This document shows positions 7,373-14,811 of a stretch of 17,254 bases of DNA, piece after piece. The position numbers and the translations under genes are program-made. Within the stretch, counting starts at the first letter, position 1. Every line of letters begins with the position of its first letter. The notes beneath the pieces were generated by a model. The model searched no databases. It was not told the DNA's origin and saw only the letters and a program-made list of their open reading frames with translations. This stretch comes from Leptospiraceae bacterium. Lineage in GTDB: Bacteria > Spirochaetota > Leptospiria > Turneriellales > Turneriellaceae. The stretch lies in NCBI GenBank assembly GCA_016788945.1, contig JAEUSA010000244.1, positions 1 to 17,254 on the forward strand, read 5' to 3'.

Positions 7373-7405
7373 AGCCTTCAGTATGGTATAACCATACTGA
7401 AGGCT
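7373..7405 (-). promoter_or_regulatory. Perfect 14-bp stem-loop upstream of the CHAT gene
   Basis: Bases 7373-7386 (agccttcagtatgg) are perfectly complementary to 7392-7405, with a five-base loop. No T-run follows on either strand, so it is not a classical intrinsic terminator, although it lies only seven bases past the acyl-CoA synthetase stop. On the minus strand the 3' arm holds GAAGG ten bases before the CHAT ATG, the only ribosome-binding-like sequence present. The last five bases of that arm (AGGCT) can also pair with AGCCT lying directly before the ATG. Two alternative hairpins are therefore possible. Confidence 0.75.
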
Positions 7406-7411
7406 GAAGAA

Positions 7412-9349
7412 TCACTTCTCCGAAGCGTACATCTCGTCGATCAGTTTGTCGTACTTTTCCATCACAATGTGACGGCGTACCTTGAGCGTATTGTTGAGCT
7501 CGTCGCCCTGTTCGAAAGGTTTTTTCAGCAGGGCAAACACCCCGATTTTTTCGAAGTTCTTGAAGCCGTTTTCGCCATTGATATACTTGTTGATTTCCGA
7601 CCGATACATTGCATTGACTTTCGGATCTTTAACCCAAGCAGACAAATCGCCGCCAATGCCGTTCTTCTTGCACCATTCGCCGAGGTTGTCGGCGTTGGGT
7701 ACGATCAGCGCACCGAGTACTTTCTGGTCTTCGCCGAAGGCGCGCGAAACGAGCATAACATGATCGACAAATTCGCTCTCTTTCAGTTTTTCTTCAATCG
7801 GGGTCGGCTCGACGTTTTCACCACCAACGAGCACGAGTGTGTCTTTAGAACGGCCAACGATGCTGATTTCACCCGAATAGTTCATAACGACAAGGTCGCC
7901 GGTGTTAAACCAACCATCGGGGGTAAGCACGTCCGCAGTTTTCTTTGGATTCTTATAGTAACCCTGCATAATCTGAGGACCGCGTACATGCAGTGTACCT
8001 TTTGCTCCGGGAATTTTGGTAACATCACGGCCTTCGAGGTCGATCAGCTTGTGTTCCGTACCGGCAATCAGCGGACCGACTGTACCGGGAATCAGGCGCT
8101 CCATGCGGCGAACCGAGAGCACGGGTGATGTTTCAGTCAGACCGTAACCCTCGAGAATGCGGACACCAATCGCCCGGAAGAAATCATCGATATAAGAAGG
8201 CAGAGCGCCGCCACCGGAGAGAGAAGCTTTGAGCCTGCCACCGGTTGCAGCCAATACTTTCTTGAACACAAGAATATCGCCAAGCTTTTTCGGAATAAGC
8301 CAAAGCAGTGCGCCCAACAGGCCGACGACGCGGGCGCCAAGCGCCGACACAATATTGCGTGCGATCGGACGTTTTTCTTTTCCGGTCAGCATCGACATGA
8401 AGTGGTTATATTTCAGCGCAGCCGCTTTAAACTTATTGAAGATCGGCTCTTTGCCTTGCTTCTTCACGTTACCGATAATTTTGTTGTATACACCTTCCCA
8501 GATACGCGGCACGGCCGGTACATAGGTTGGTTTGATCGATCGCATATCTTCACCGATGTGCTTGATGTCAGTATAGGTAATCGAAGCGCCAATCGCCAAA
8601 AACATCGTTTCGGTAATGCGGCCGAATACATGCCATGGGGGCAACAGCGTGAGCCCACTGTCTTCGGGGCTAACGGAAAGTATTTCAGGGATAATCCGCA
8701 TCTGCGAAGCGAAGTTGCCGTGACTCAGCATAACACCTTTTGGTTCACCGGTTGTTCCAGAAGTGTAAATAATGCCTGAAAGATCGCTCGGTACAACCTT
8801 GCTTGCACGTGATTCAAAATCTGCAAGGGCTTTGCCGCCTTTCTTGATGAGCTTCTCGCCTTCTTCTTTAAGTTCATCGAGGGTCATTACATTGCTACCC
8901 TTGGCGCTCGTCTCGTTATTGAGCACAATAAACATCTTCACTTTGTGCTTAAATTTTTTCAGACCATCATTGATCTTTTTTACCTGCGCCGCATTGTGCA
9001 CAAAAACAAAAGAACTGCCTGAGTGATCGAGAATATAGCCGATCTCAGGTCCGGTTGAGTCTGTTCCGCGGGGCACATCCGCCGCACCGTTAAGCTGAAT
9101 GGAAAGATTGGCAATCGCCCAATAATGGCTCACGTCGGCGATCAGACCAACATGGTCTTTCGGCTTCACACCGATCGCGGCGAGCCCGGCCGCAACGAGA
9201 TTAACCTCTTTTTCTAACTGGCCATAAGTCAGCGTTTTGAACTCTTCACCACCTTCTCGGTAGCGAAGCGCAAGCCTCGCAGCATTTTTCTTAAACGACT
9301 GTTGAATGGCTTCTACATATGTTTGTACATTCAGTTTCACGTATTCCAT
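7412..9349 (-). CDS. Long-chain acyl-CoA synthetase (AMP-forming)
   Basis: The 645-residue protein is a full-length AMP-dependent synthetase that activates fatty acids as acyl-AMP and then acyl-CoA, using ATP and CoA. The P-loop-like motif IIYTSGTTGEPKGVMLSHGN is at residues 193-212, the adenylate-binding motif EGYGLTETSPV at 400-410, DGWFNTGDLV at 478-487, and a C-terminal Lys in NNTLKVRRHIV fits the conserved A10 lysine. The insertion between 290 and 365 (IIGNVKKQGK..., then VVGLLGALLWLIPKKLG) is typical of the FadD15/long-chain group found in spirochaetes and actinobacteria. The hydrophobic stretch in it may touch the membrane. The ATG at 9349 has GAGGATT upstream. Substrate chain length cannot be told. 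It is followed after 47 bases by the CHAT gene, with a hairpin between them. Confidence 0.92.
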   Translation of the reverse strand: MEYVKLNVQTYVEAIQQSFKKNAARLALRYREGGEEFKTLTYGQLEKEVNLVAAGLAAIGVKPKDHVGLIADVSHYWAIANLSIQLNGAADVPRGTDSTGPEIGYILDHSGSSFVFVHNAAQVKKINDGLKKFKHKVKMFIVLNNETSAKGSNVMTLDELKEEGEKLIKKGGKALADFESRASKVVPSDLSGIIYTSGTTGEPKGVMLSHGNFASQMRIIPEILSVSPEDSGLTLLPPWHVFGRITETMFLAIGASITYTDIKHIGEDMRSIKPTYVPAVPRIWEGVYNKIIGNVKKQGKEPIFNKFKAAALKYNHFMSMLTGKEKRPIARNIVSALGARVVGLLGALLWLIPKKLGDILVFKKVLAATGGRLKASLSGGGALPSYIDDFFRAIGVRILEGYGLTETSPVLSVRRMERLIPGTVGPLIAGTEHKLIDLEGRDVTKIPGAKGTLHVRGPQIMQGYYKNPKKTADVLTPDGWFNTGDLVVMNYSGEISIVGRSKDTLVLVGGENVEPTPIEEKLKESEFVDHVMLVSRAFGEDQKVLGALIVPNADNLGEWCKKNGIGGDLSAWVKDPKVNAMYRSEINKYINGENGFKNFEKIGVFALLKKPFEQGDELNNTLKVRRHIVMEKYDKLIDEMYASEK

Positions 9350-9474
9350 GGAATCCTCACTTTAGATTGTTGGAGTGTGCACAGTTAGCAGAAAACTTTT
9401 TGGGTCAAGCAAAAAGCCACTCAAAGTGTTTTAGGCTTGTCGCGCTGAAGCGCGCTACTATGGGGTTATGTCCC
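9350..9474. promoter_or_regulatory. Divergent intergenic region with a small stem-loop
   Basis: This gap separates the acyl-CoA synthetase gene (leftward) from the lipoprotein gene (rightward), so promoters for both should lie here. For the leftward gene the best candidate is TTGACC (minus strand, 9408-9403) with TAACTG at 9387-9382, but the spacing of 15 is short. Near the rightward start, CGCGC (9441-9445) and GCGCG (9450-9454) form a stem with a TGAA loop. No stronger signal was found. Confidence 0.35.
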
Positions 9475-10233
9475 ATGTCGCGCTCTGTACGCCCCCGCCT
9501 ATTATTTTTGGCAGCCGTCTTTTGCTCCCTGATTTTCGCCTGCACGCCGAAACCCGCACAGATTGCCTACCTTGCGCCGCTCGATCGGCTGCAAGAAGGT
9601 TTTCTCGACCCGACGACTTACCAGATCGTCTCTTTCGGCCGGGCACTTGATCTTTCTAAACCGCTCGATGGTAAAACGCATTTCTTTCCTGCAGGCATCA
9701 ACGACCAGTTCGACCATGAAGAATTCATCAAATACACGCAAGATCAGCAGAAATTGATCAAAGAACGCAAACCGGCGACCGGTTTTGCGCTGATCGACAT
9801 CCTCGCAGCGGAGGCCAATCAGCTCAACCCGGCAGAAATCAGCCTCGCGGGCATCGACGAAAAGATTCGTGCACCGATGGAAATCAAGAAAGTGCTGTTT
9901 GACAACGCCTGTAACAATGCACGGATCATGGGCTTATACCGCTGGCTGATTGCCGACGCGATGCAGATGAAGCTGTTGCACGGTGCTACGATTCCGCGCG
10001 AAGGTATCCAAAAAACCACACTCGATATCCGTTATTATCCCCCGCGCGACTATTATGTGTCTGAATCATCTCAAATACTCAAAGACCTCGACCGGGCAAT
10101 GGAGAAGCGCGGTTACCGCTACGAGATTGTCCACGAAGTATTCTCCAAACCAGAACAACTTGAATGTAAAATGTGCATCCACGTGCATAAGCGCAACCTG
10201 CAGGTGAATATGCAGTTCCTTGCGCCTTTGTGA
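9475..10233 (+). CDS. Putative lipoprotein, unknown function
   Basis: From the ATG at 9475 the product has 252 residues. It has a basic start (MSRSVRPR), a hydrophobic core and the lipobox LIFAC, so it is very likely a lipid-anchored envelope protein. A further in-frame ATG at 9460 would add MGLCP; the later one has GGGG about nine bases upstream and gives a normal signal peptide. The mature domain is mixed alpha/beta. A helical part contains the segments DNACNNARIMGLYRW and LIADAMQMKLLHGA, followed by a polar segment (DIRYYPPRDYYVSES) and a C-terminal region with two cysteines (ECKMCIHVHKR). I recognise no family. It heads the plus-strand run leading to RNase Z, seven bases upstream of that gene. 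Confidence 0.75.
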   Translation: MSRSVRPRLLFLAAVFCSLIFACTPKPAQIAYLAPLDRLQEGFLDPTTYQIVSFGRALDLSKPLDGKTHFFPAGINDQFDHEEFIKYTQDQQKLIKERKPATGFALIDILAAEANQLNPAEISLAGIDEKIRAPMEIKKVLFDNACNNARIMGLYRWLIADAMQMKLLHGATIPREGIQKTTLDIRYYPPRDYYVSESSQILKDLDRAMEKRGYRYEIVHEVFSKPEQLECKMCIHVHKRNLQVNMQFLAPL

Positions 10234-10240
10234 CAGCACG

Positions 10241-11074
10241 GTGATCGAATTCCGCCATAAAGACATTCAGGTAGATGCGATCGGCCGCGGTGGTATCGAG
10301 ACATGCTACATACTACCGCAATTTCAACTCGCTTTCGACACCGGGCGCGCACCGGATAATCTGATCGATATCCCGCGTATTTTTCTGACGCACGGTCACC
10401 TTGACCATGCCGCGGGTTTACCTTACTACATCAGCCAGCGCAGTCTCAAACACCTGCCTCCGCCCGACATCTATTGCCCAGCCGAAATTACCGAACCCCT
10501 CGGCGAGATTCTGCGCTTGTGGCAAAAAATCGAAGGATTCAGTTACGAAATTAAGCTCAACGGCCTCAACGTTGGCGATACCGTAGAAATCCGCAAAGAC
10601 CTGAGCGTCAAGGCGCTGCAATCTCACCACCGCGTGCCCTGCCGGGGTTATGCAGTCATGCGCAAAACCCGCAAGCTAAAAGACGAGTTTCTCCATTTGC
10701 CCGGGCGAGAGATTAAATTGATGAAAGACCGGGGCGATAAGATTTTCGAAGACCGAGATCATCCGGTTTTTGCATTCTCGGGTGATACCACAATCGAATT
10801 TCTGCGCGATAATGAAGCTGCACGCAACGCCACGGTGCTGTTTATCGAATGCACGTATATTGACGACAAACGACCGGTCGCGAGAGCGCGTGAATGGGGA
10901 CACATTCACCTCGACGAAATTCTGGAAAATCGCCATCTTTTCCACAATGAAAAGATCGTACTGACGCATTTTTCCAAACGTTACAACCGGCGTTACGTCA
11001 TGCAGGTACTCGGAAAAAAACTCAACGACGAAGCATTCTTAGAGCGCTTATATGTTCTCGCACATGATCACTGA
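10241..11074 (+). CDS. rnz: Ribonuclease Z, plant-type short form (MBL fold)
   Basis: The 277-residue protein is a metallo-beta-lactamase-fold enzyme with the zinc motif THGHLDHAAGLP (His51, His53, Asp55, His56), a further ligand region SHHR (129-130), SGDTT with Asp182, and THFSKRY with His243. Runs such as GGIETCYILP, FDTGR, IRKDLSVKAL and GHIHLDEI agree, from memory, with the short tRNase Z of plants (AtTRZ1, 280 residues). The enzyme cuts the 3' trailer from tRNA precursors that lack an encoded CCA. I see no separate long exosite insertion. The start is uncertain: GTG at 10241 lies seven bases after the lipoprotein stop, and a TTG at 10220 would add seven residues. A CCA-less tRNA gene lies 1.4 kb downstream on the same strand. 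The 3' end overlaps the next gene by 23 bases. Confidence 0.85.
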   Translation: MIEFRHKDIQVDAIGRGGIETCYILPQFQLAFDTGRAPDNLIDIPRIFLTHGHLDHAAGLPYYISQRSLKHLPPPDIYCPAEITEPLGEILRLWQKIEGFSYEIKLNGLNVGDTVEIRKDLSVKALQSHHRVPCRGYAVMRKTRKLKDEFLHLPGREIKLMKDRGDKIFEDRDHPVFAFSGDTTIEFLRDNEAARNATVLFIECTYIDDKRPVARAREWGHIHLDEILENRHLFHNEKIVLTHFSKRYNRRYVMQVLGKKLNDEAFLERLYVLAHDH

Positions 11075-11807
11075 ACTCGACGGCCAGAAAATACCCGTCG
11101 CCGTTCGCCGCTCGAAACAACGCCGGCGTACGGTGCAGCTGCAATGCAATTCGGGCAATTTTGTCCTCAACGTACCTGCAGACTATCCCGAGCCTCTGAT
11201 CCAAAAATTTCTCGAACAACGGCGCGACTGGATACGCCGGGTGCAGCAGAAAATGCACAAGCAAAAAGAGCTGCGTACCATCAGACCAGATGAAGTGATC
11301 GTGACCGAATTTTATTCATTGCGCGTGGTGGTAGATGAAAAGCTGATTTACCCTAAGTTCCGCGCCGTCAGAGAACCGGGAAAAAAATCATCGGTTTTTC
11401 ACCTTGCACCCGAATTCTTTTTGCCCGAGAACCAGCTTAAACTGTTTGCCAACCTCGAAAAGTATCTGCTCGCCCAGATGGCCAAATCGGGGGCTGACTC
11501 GCTCATCGAACGCACGCGCACGCTTGCGATGCAGCACAAAATTGAAATCAAGGAGGTCACAGTCAAGGTGCAAAAATCACGCCTCGGCTATTGTACATAT
11601 GATAATCGCATCATGATCAATGCGCGCATGCTATTTTCTCCGCCGGCGTTGCGCGACTATGTGATTTGCCACGAACTGGCGCACACGCGGCATAAGAACC
11701 ACTCTAAACAGTTCTGGGCTTATCTCGAGAAATTATACCCTGGAGCCAAGGCGGCGGATAAAAAACTACGCGACTCGTCGCTTTACTCGATGCGGGTAAA
11801 TCCATGA
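11052..11807 (+). CDS. YgjP-like zinc metallopeptidase-domain protein
   Basis: The 251-residue protein follows the YgjP/DUF45 (WLM-related) plan. The N-terminal beta region starts IPVAVRRSKQRRRTVQLQ, as in proteins reading 'R.S.R.k...i.i'. A helical LEQRRDWIRRVQQKM follows. The C-terminal metallopeptidase part has SRLGYCTYDNRIMIN (residues 176-190, the usual SRWGSC...lN block with changes) and CHELAHTRHKNHSKQFW (206-222). His207 and His211 plus His217 would bind zinc, with Glu208 as base. The role of YgjP is unsettled. The ATG overlaps rnz by 23 bases and the TGA overlaps the rdgB ATG by four (ATGA), so the three genes are translationally linked. Confidence 0.85.
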   Translation: MFSHMITELDGQKIPVAVRRSKQRRRTVQLQCNSGNFVLNVPADYPEPLIQKFLEQRRDWIRRVQQKMHKQKELRTIRPDEVIVTEFYSLRVVVDEKLIYPKFRAVREPGKKSSVFHLAPEFFLPENQLKLFANLEKYLLAQMAKSGADSLIERTRTLAMQHKIEIKEVTVKVQKSRLGYCTYDNRIMINARMLFSPPALRDYVICHELAHTRHKNHSKQFWAYLEKLYPGAKAADKKLRDSSLYSMRVNP

Positions 11808-12424
11808 AACTCTTTCTCGCCAGCGAAAATGCCGGTAAAATACGCGAGCTGAAAGAGCTGCTCGCACGCGCTTTGCCCGATATCCACGTCATGTCACTCG
11901 TTGATCTGACTGCAGAAGAGCGCGATAAATATCGCGCTGAAGAGACCGGTAAGACATATGCGGAAAACGCGCTGATCAAGGCGCGCGGACTGTCGCAGGC
12001 ACTCGGCGCCGACCGCCAAGATGGTTTTATTCTGTCAGATGACAGTGGATTCGAAGTCGAATTCCTCGGCGGCGAACCCGGCGTCTATTCCGCACGCTTT
12101 GCCGCCAACGATGCAGAACGCTGCGAAAAGATACTCCGCGCCGTGCACGGTCAACCGGTTGAACGACGGCGTGCCCGGTTTGTCGCCTGCCTCGTGCTGC
12201 TCGAACGCGGCGTGAATCCTGTTTGTTTTTTCGGGCGAAAAGACGGATTCATCAGCGAATCTGCGCGCGGCCGTGCGGGTTTTGGTTACGATCCAATTTT
12301 TTCTCCACTGGCCGGGGGGAAAACCTGGGGCGAACTTTCGGCAGAGGAAAAAAATGCTGACAGCCACCGTAGCCGCGCGCTTGACTTGGTGATTCAATAT
12401 TTAGTGCGTGTTGTTAAGGATTAG
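11804..12424 (+). CDS. rdgB: dITP/XTP pyrophosphatase (RdgB/HAM1)
   Basis: The 206-residue protein hydrolyses non-canonical purine triphosphates (ITP, dITP, XTP) to monophosphates and so keeps deaminated bases out of DNA and RNA. Every family block is present: LASENAGKIRELKELL at residues 5-20, the catalytic SDDSG at 78-82 followed by FLGGEPGVYSARFA, FGYDPIF at 160-166, and ELSAEEKNADSHRSRAL at 177-193. Length is normal. It is the last member of the overlapping rnz-ygjP-like-rdgB run. A weak inverted repeat (TGGTG 12427-12431 with CACCA 12443-12447) follows the stop before the tRNA gene, without a T-run. Confidence 0.95.
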   Translation: MKLFLASENAGKIRELKELLARALPDIHVMSLVDLTAEERDKYRAEETGKTYAENALIKARGLSQALGADRQDGFILSDDSGFEVEFLGGEPGVYSARFAANDAERCEKILRAVHGQPVERRRARFVACLVLLERGVNPVCFFGRKDGFISESARGRAGFGYDPIFSPLAGGKTWGELSAEEKNADSHRSRALDLVIQYLVRVVKD

Positions 12425-12460
12425 GCTGGTGTTTGTGACTATCACCATACTAATCGCTAA

Positions 12461-12533
12461 GCTCCTATAGCTCAGATGGATAGAGCAGCGCCCTCCTAAG
12501 GCGAAGACCCCAGTTCGACTCCGGGTGGGAGCA
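12461..12533 (+). tRNA. tRNA-Arg (anticodon CCU)
   Basis: A 73-base cloverleaf can be drawn. The acceptor stem GCTCCTA/TGGGAGC has one G-U pair, the D stem is GCTC/GAGC, the anticodon loop CTCCTAA has anticodon CCT at 12495-12497 reading AGG, and the T loop is TTCGACT. The discriminator is A, and the D loop has GGA, with the A20 expected for arginine. Two mismatches stand out: G-A closing the anticodon stem (12488/12504) and A-C in the T stem (12512/12522). CCA is not encoded (the 3' flank is AAT), so RNase Z trimming and CCA addition are needed. Confidence 0.9.
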
Positions 12534-12536
12534 AAT

Positions 12537-12565
12537 GCGCGAGTAGCTCAGGCATAAGCTCGCGC
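12537..12565 (+). promoter_or_regulatory. tRNA-5'-half-like stem-loop in the prfA leader
   Basis: GCGCGAG (12537-12543) pairs with CTCGCGC (12559-12565) around a 15-base loop. The stem ends nine bases before the prfA ATG, and there is no good Shine-Dalgarno apart from CCGGTAAAAA. The 5' part reads like the start of a tRNA: seven acceptor bases, TA, then GCTCAG, the consensus D-arm entry. It lies three bases after the true tRNA and shares TAGCTCAG and GCGCC with it. The D stem does not close as GAGC, so it is not a functional tRNA. Confidence 0.5.
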
Positions 12566-12574
12566 CGGTAAAAA

Positions 12575-13669
12575 ATGGCAGAACTAAACGAAAATAACCT
12601 GCGTACGATTGTTGCGAGTTTTCGCGCTGTTGAGGAACGCCTTGCTGATCCTCAGATTACCGCCGATAACAAACGGCTGACCGAACTCTCGCGTGAACGA
12701 GCACGCCTGTCAAAGACCGCCGAACTGGCAGAAACTTGGCTTTCGCTCAAGCAGCAGATCGCCGAATGCGAAACCGGCTGGCAGAACGAAAAAGACGCCG
12801 AAATGAAAGGCGAGCTTGCCGCAGAACTCAAAGTACTCCGCGAAAAATTCAAGACGCTTTCAGACGAACTGCAGCTTGAGCTGATTCCGAAAGACGCAGA
12901 TTCAGGGAAAAACGTATACCTTGAAATTCGCGCCGGCACCGGCGGAGACGAAGCGGGCCTTTTCACGCGCGACTTATTCCGCATGTATACCCGATACCTC
13001 GACAGCGAAGGCATCGCCTACGAAATTCAAGAATTCAACGAGACAGGTGTCGGTGGCGCGAAAGAAGCTATCCTTTACGTCATAGGATCAAAAGCGTATG
13101 ACCTGCTGCATTTGGAAGCGGGTACGCACCGGGTGCAGCGCATACCGGCAACCGAAGCGAACGGGCGCATCCATACCTCGGCCGTGACGGTCGCCGTGAT
13201 ACCCGAGGCCGATGAAGATGAAATACAAATCAACCCGAATGACTTGCGCATCGATGTCTTTCGTTCGTCGGGGGCAGGCGGCCAGCATGTGAACAAAACC
13301 GAATCTGCCGTGCGTATCACGCACATCCCCACCGGAATCGTCGTGGGCTGTCAGGAAGAAAAATCGCAGATCAAAAACCGTGCAAAAGCTATGAAGGCTC
13401 TCATGTCCAAACTCGTTGAAAAACAGCGCAGTGAAAACGCCGAAAAATATGCGACCGAAAAAAAGGCTCAGGTCGGCTCGGGCGACCGCAGTGAAAAAAT
13501 CCGCACGTACAACTTTCCGCAAAACCGTGTGACCGACCACCGCATCAACTTTACCGCGCACAATCTCGATCAGGTCATGGACGGCAGGCTCGGTGACCTC
13601 ATCGGTGCGCTCGTGCTCGCCGAACGCGAAGCGAAAATGCGCGCGGGTGAAGCGGCTGCGGCAACCTGA
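12575..13669 (+). CDS. prfA: Peptide chain release factor 1
   Basis: The 364-residue protein recognises UAA and UAG in the ribosomal A site and triggers peptide release. The class I factor blocks are all there: NVYLEIRAGTGGDEAGLF at residues 113-130, HRVQRIPATEANGRIHTS at 185-202 holding the PAT tripeptide (191-193) that marks RF1 rather than RF2, and the catalytic GGQ (235-237) in SSGAGGQHVNKTESAVRITH. Length is normal. The start at 12575 gives a standard N-terminal helix. prmC, the GGQ methylase gene that often follows prfA, is not here; an FtsW/RodA-family gene begins two bases after the stop. The leader contains a tRNA-like hairpin. Confidence 0.97.
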   Translation: MAELNENNLRTIVASFRAVEERLADPQITADNKRLTELSRERARLSKTAELAETWLSLKQQIAECETGWQNEKDAEMKGELAAELKVLREKFKTLSDELQLELIPKDADSGKNVYLEIRAGTGGDEAGLFTRDLFRMYTRYLDSEGIAYEIQEFNETGVGGAKEAILYVIGSKAYDLLHLEAGTHRVQRIPATEANGRIHTSAVTVAVIPEADEDEIQINPNDLRIDVFRSSGAGGQHVNKTESAVRITHIPTGIVVGCQEEKSQIKNRAKAMKALMSKLVEKQRSENAEKYATEKKAQVGSGDRSEKIRTYNFPQNRVTDHRINFTAHNLDQVMDGRLGDLIGALVLAEREAKMRAGEAAAAT

Positions 13670-13670
13670 T

Positions 13671-14777
13671 ATGCGTGATCGCAACGCCGGTTCAGCCCAA
13701 CTCAACCCGACGGACCTGTTTCTGTTCGGGCTGATCATAGCGCTCGTGGCATTCGGCCTAAATATCCTGCTCGCCTCTTCGTCGTTCATGGCACGCGAGC
13801 AATTCAGCGATCCGTATTTTTTTCTGAAGAAGCAGGCCGTCGCCGCTTTCTTAGGCTTTCTCGGCTTGCTGGCGATGACACAAATCGATCCCGATCGTTA
13901 CCGCAATCTCGTCTGGCCGCTCTATGCCATCACACTGCTGATGCTGCTATTGGTATTTGTACCTGGCATCGGCCGGCGTGCCGGCGGCGCCAACCGCTGG
14001 ATAGCAGTAGCCGGGCTTTCTGTGCAGCCTTCCGATTTTGCCAAAGTTGCCTTGGTACTTGCGATCGCCCGCATCTATTCACAGGCCAAACAGGTGGATT
14101 TCAAACTCAGCCTGATGACTTTGCTGATTATCGCCGCGCCGGCATTTTTGATCGCCATCGAGCAAGACCTCGGCACGGCGATACACCTTGTGCTCGTTGC
14201 CAGTACGTTATTGTTTTTTACGCGTTACCCGCTGACAATGCAGTTTGCCGCACTCGTCTCGGTCGTCGCGGTCGTGGCCTATGTGATCGTCAAAACACCT
14301 TTTCGCCTCGGGCGCATCAAAGCATTTCTTGATCCGTGGGAGTCGCGCTACGATGCAGGATTTCAGCTCGTCGCCTCGATGAAGGCCTTTCTCGCCGGCG
14401 GCCTCAGCGGGCGCGGCCTCGGCGAAGAACTTGTACGCCACCATCTTCAAGAAAGGCATACAGACTTTATTCTGGCAATCGTTGCCGAAGACCTCGGCGC
14501 AATCGGGGTGATATTATTGTTAGGCGCTTATTTCACGATCACCATCTACGGTCTCGTACTGGCCTCAAGGCTGCGCGATGATTTCATGCGCCTGATGGCC
14601 ACGGGGTTTCTGCTCTGCCTGATTTTACAGGTAATCATCAACAGCGCGGTGACAATGGGTTTATTGCCGACCAAGGGTATTAACCTACCTCTGGTTTCGA
14701 ATGGAGGAACATCACTTTTGGTCTATCTGATTATGTGTGGCATGATGCTGAGCGCGCTCAGAAGAGAACAAATCTGA
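13671..14777 (+). CDS. ftsW: SEDS-family peptidoglycan glycosyltransferase (FtsW-like)
   Basis: From the ATG at 13671, two bases after prfA, the protein has 368 residues and about ten membrane helices. SEDS proteins polymerise lipid II into glycan strands at the inner membrane with a partner PBP. Landmarks are NRWIAVAGLSVQPSDFAKVA at residues 108-127, EQDLGTA at 164-170, GGLSGRGLGEE at 243-253, HTDFILAIVAEDLG at 263-276 with the essential Asp265, and GLLPTKGINLPLVSNGGTS at 330-348. GRGLG and the HTDFI-A-xx-EDLG context favour FtsW over RodA, though this is not certain. The last motif has Asn where most have Tyr (S-Y-G-G). An in-frame start at 13593 inside prfA would add a basic, non-SEDS extension and was rejected. 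A strong hairpin follows the stop. Confidence 0.88.
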   Translation: MRDRNAGSAQLNPTDLFLFGLIIALVAFGLNILLASSSFMAREQFSDPYFFLKKQAVAAFLGFLGLLAMTQIDPDRYRNLVWPLYAITLLMLLLVFVPGIGRRAGGANRWIAVAGLSVQPSDFAKVALVLAIARIYSQAKQVDFKLSLMTLLIIAAPAFLIAIEQDLGTAIHLVLVASTLLFFTRYPLTMQFAALVSVVAVVAYVIVKTPFRLGRIKAFLDPWESRYDAGFQLVASMKAFLAGGLSGRGLGEELVRHHLQERHTDFILAIVAEDLGAIGVILLLGAYFTITIYGLVLASRLRDDFMRLMATGFLLCLILQVIINSAVTMGLLPTKGINLPLVSNGGTSLLVYLIMCGMMLSALRREQI

Positions 14778-14778
14778 T

Positions 14779-14801
14779 CTCAGCAGGCCGCGCCTGCTGA
14801 G
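14779..14801. terminator. Bidirectional hairpin between convergent genes
   Basis: A perfect 10-bp GC-rich stem (ctcagcaggc 14779-14788 with gcctgctgag 14792-14801) has a three-base loop. It begins one base after the ftsW-like stop and ends ten bases before the stop of the convergent HicB-like gene, a typical shared-terminator position. The T-run is poor on both strands, so it may act as a barrier or RNA-protecting stem as well as a terminator. Confidence 0.7.
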
Positions 14802-14811
14802 GCTATTCCAC

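Noticed and set aside
7373..7405. Ordinary rho-independent terminator of the acyl-CoA synthetase gene
   Set aside because: Neither strand has a T-run after the stem. A termination role through another mechanism is not excluded, but the buried SD-like sequence makes control of the CHAT gene the better reading.
7469..8128. 219-codon plus-strand open frame inside the acyl-CoA synthetase gene
   Set aside because: It is antisense to a confidently identified enzyme and shows no family motif.
9319..9474. Upstream start at 9319 for the lipoprotein gene
   Set aside because: It would begin inside the divergent acyl-CoA synthetase gene and push the lipoprotein signal peptide 52 residues inward.
13593..13670. 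Upstream start for the FtsW-like protein inside prfA
   Set aside because: The extra 26 residues are basic and unlike any SEDS N-terminus; the ATG at 13671, two bases after prfA, is the natural start.
13088..13789. 233-codon minus-strand open frame opposite prfA and the start of the ftsW-like gene
   Set aside because: It spans the junction of two well-identified plus-strand genes and has no motif of its own.
14779..14801. Site-specific attachment or mobile-element end
   Set aside because: The palindrome is isolated, sits exactly between two convergent stops and has no integrase or repeat partner; a terminator explains it.
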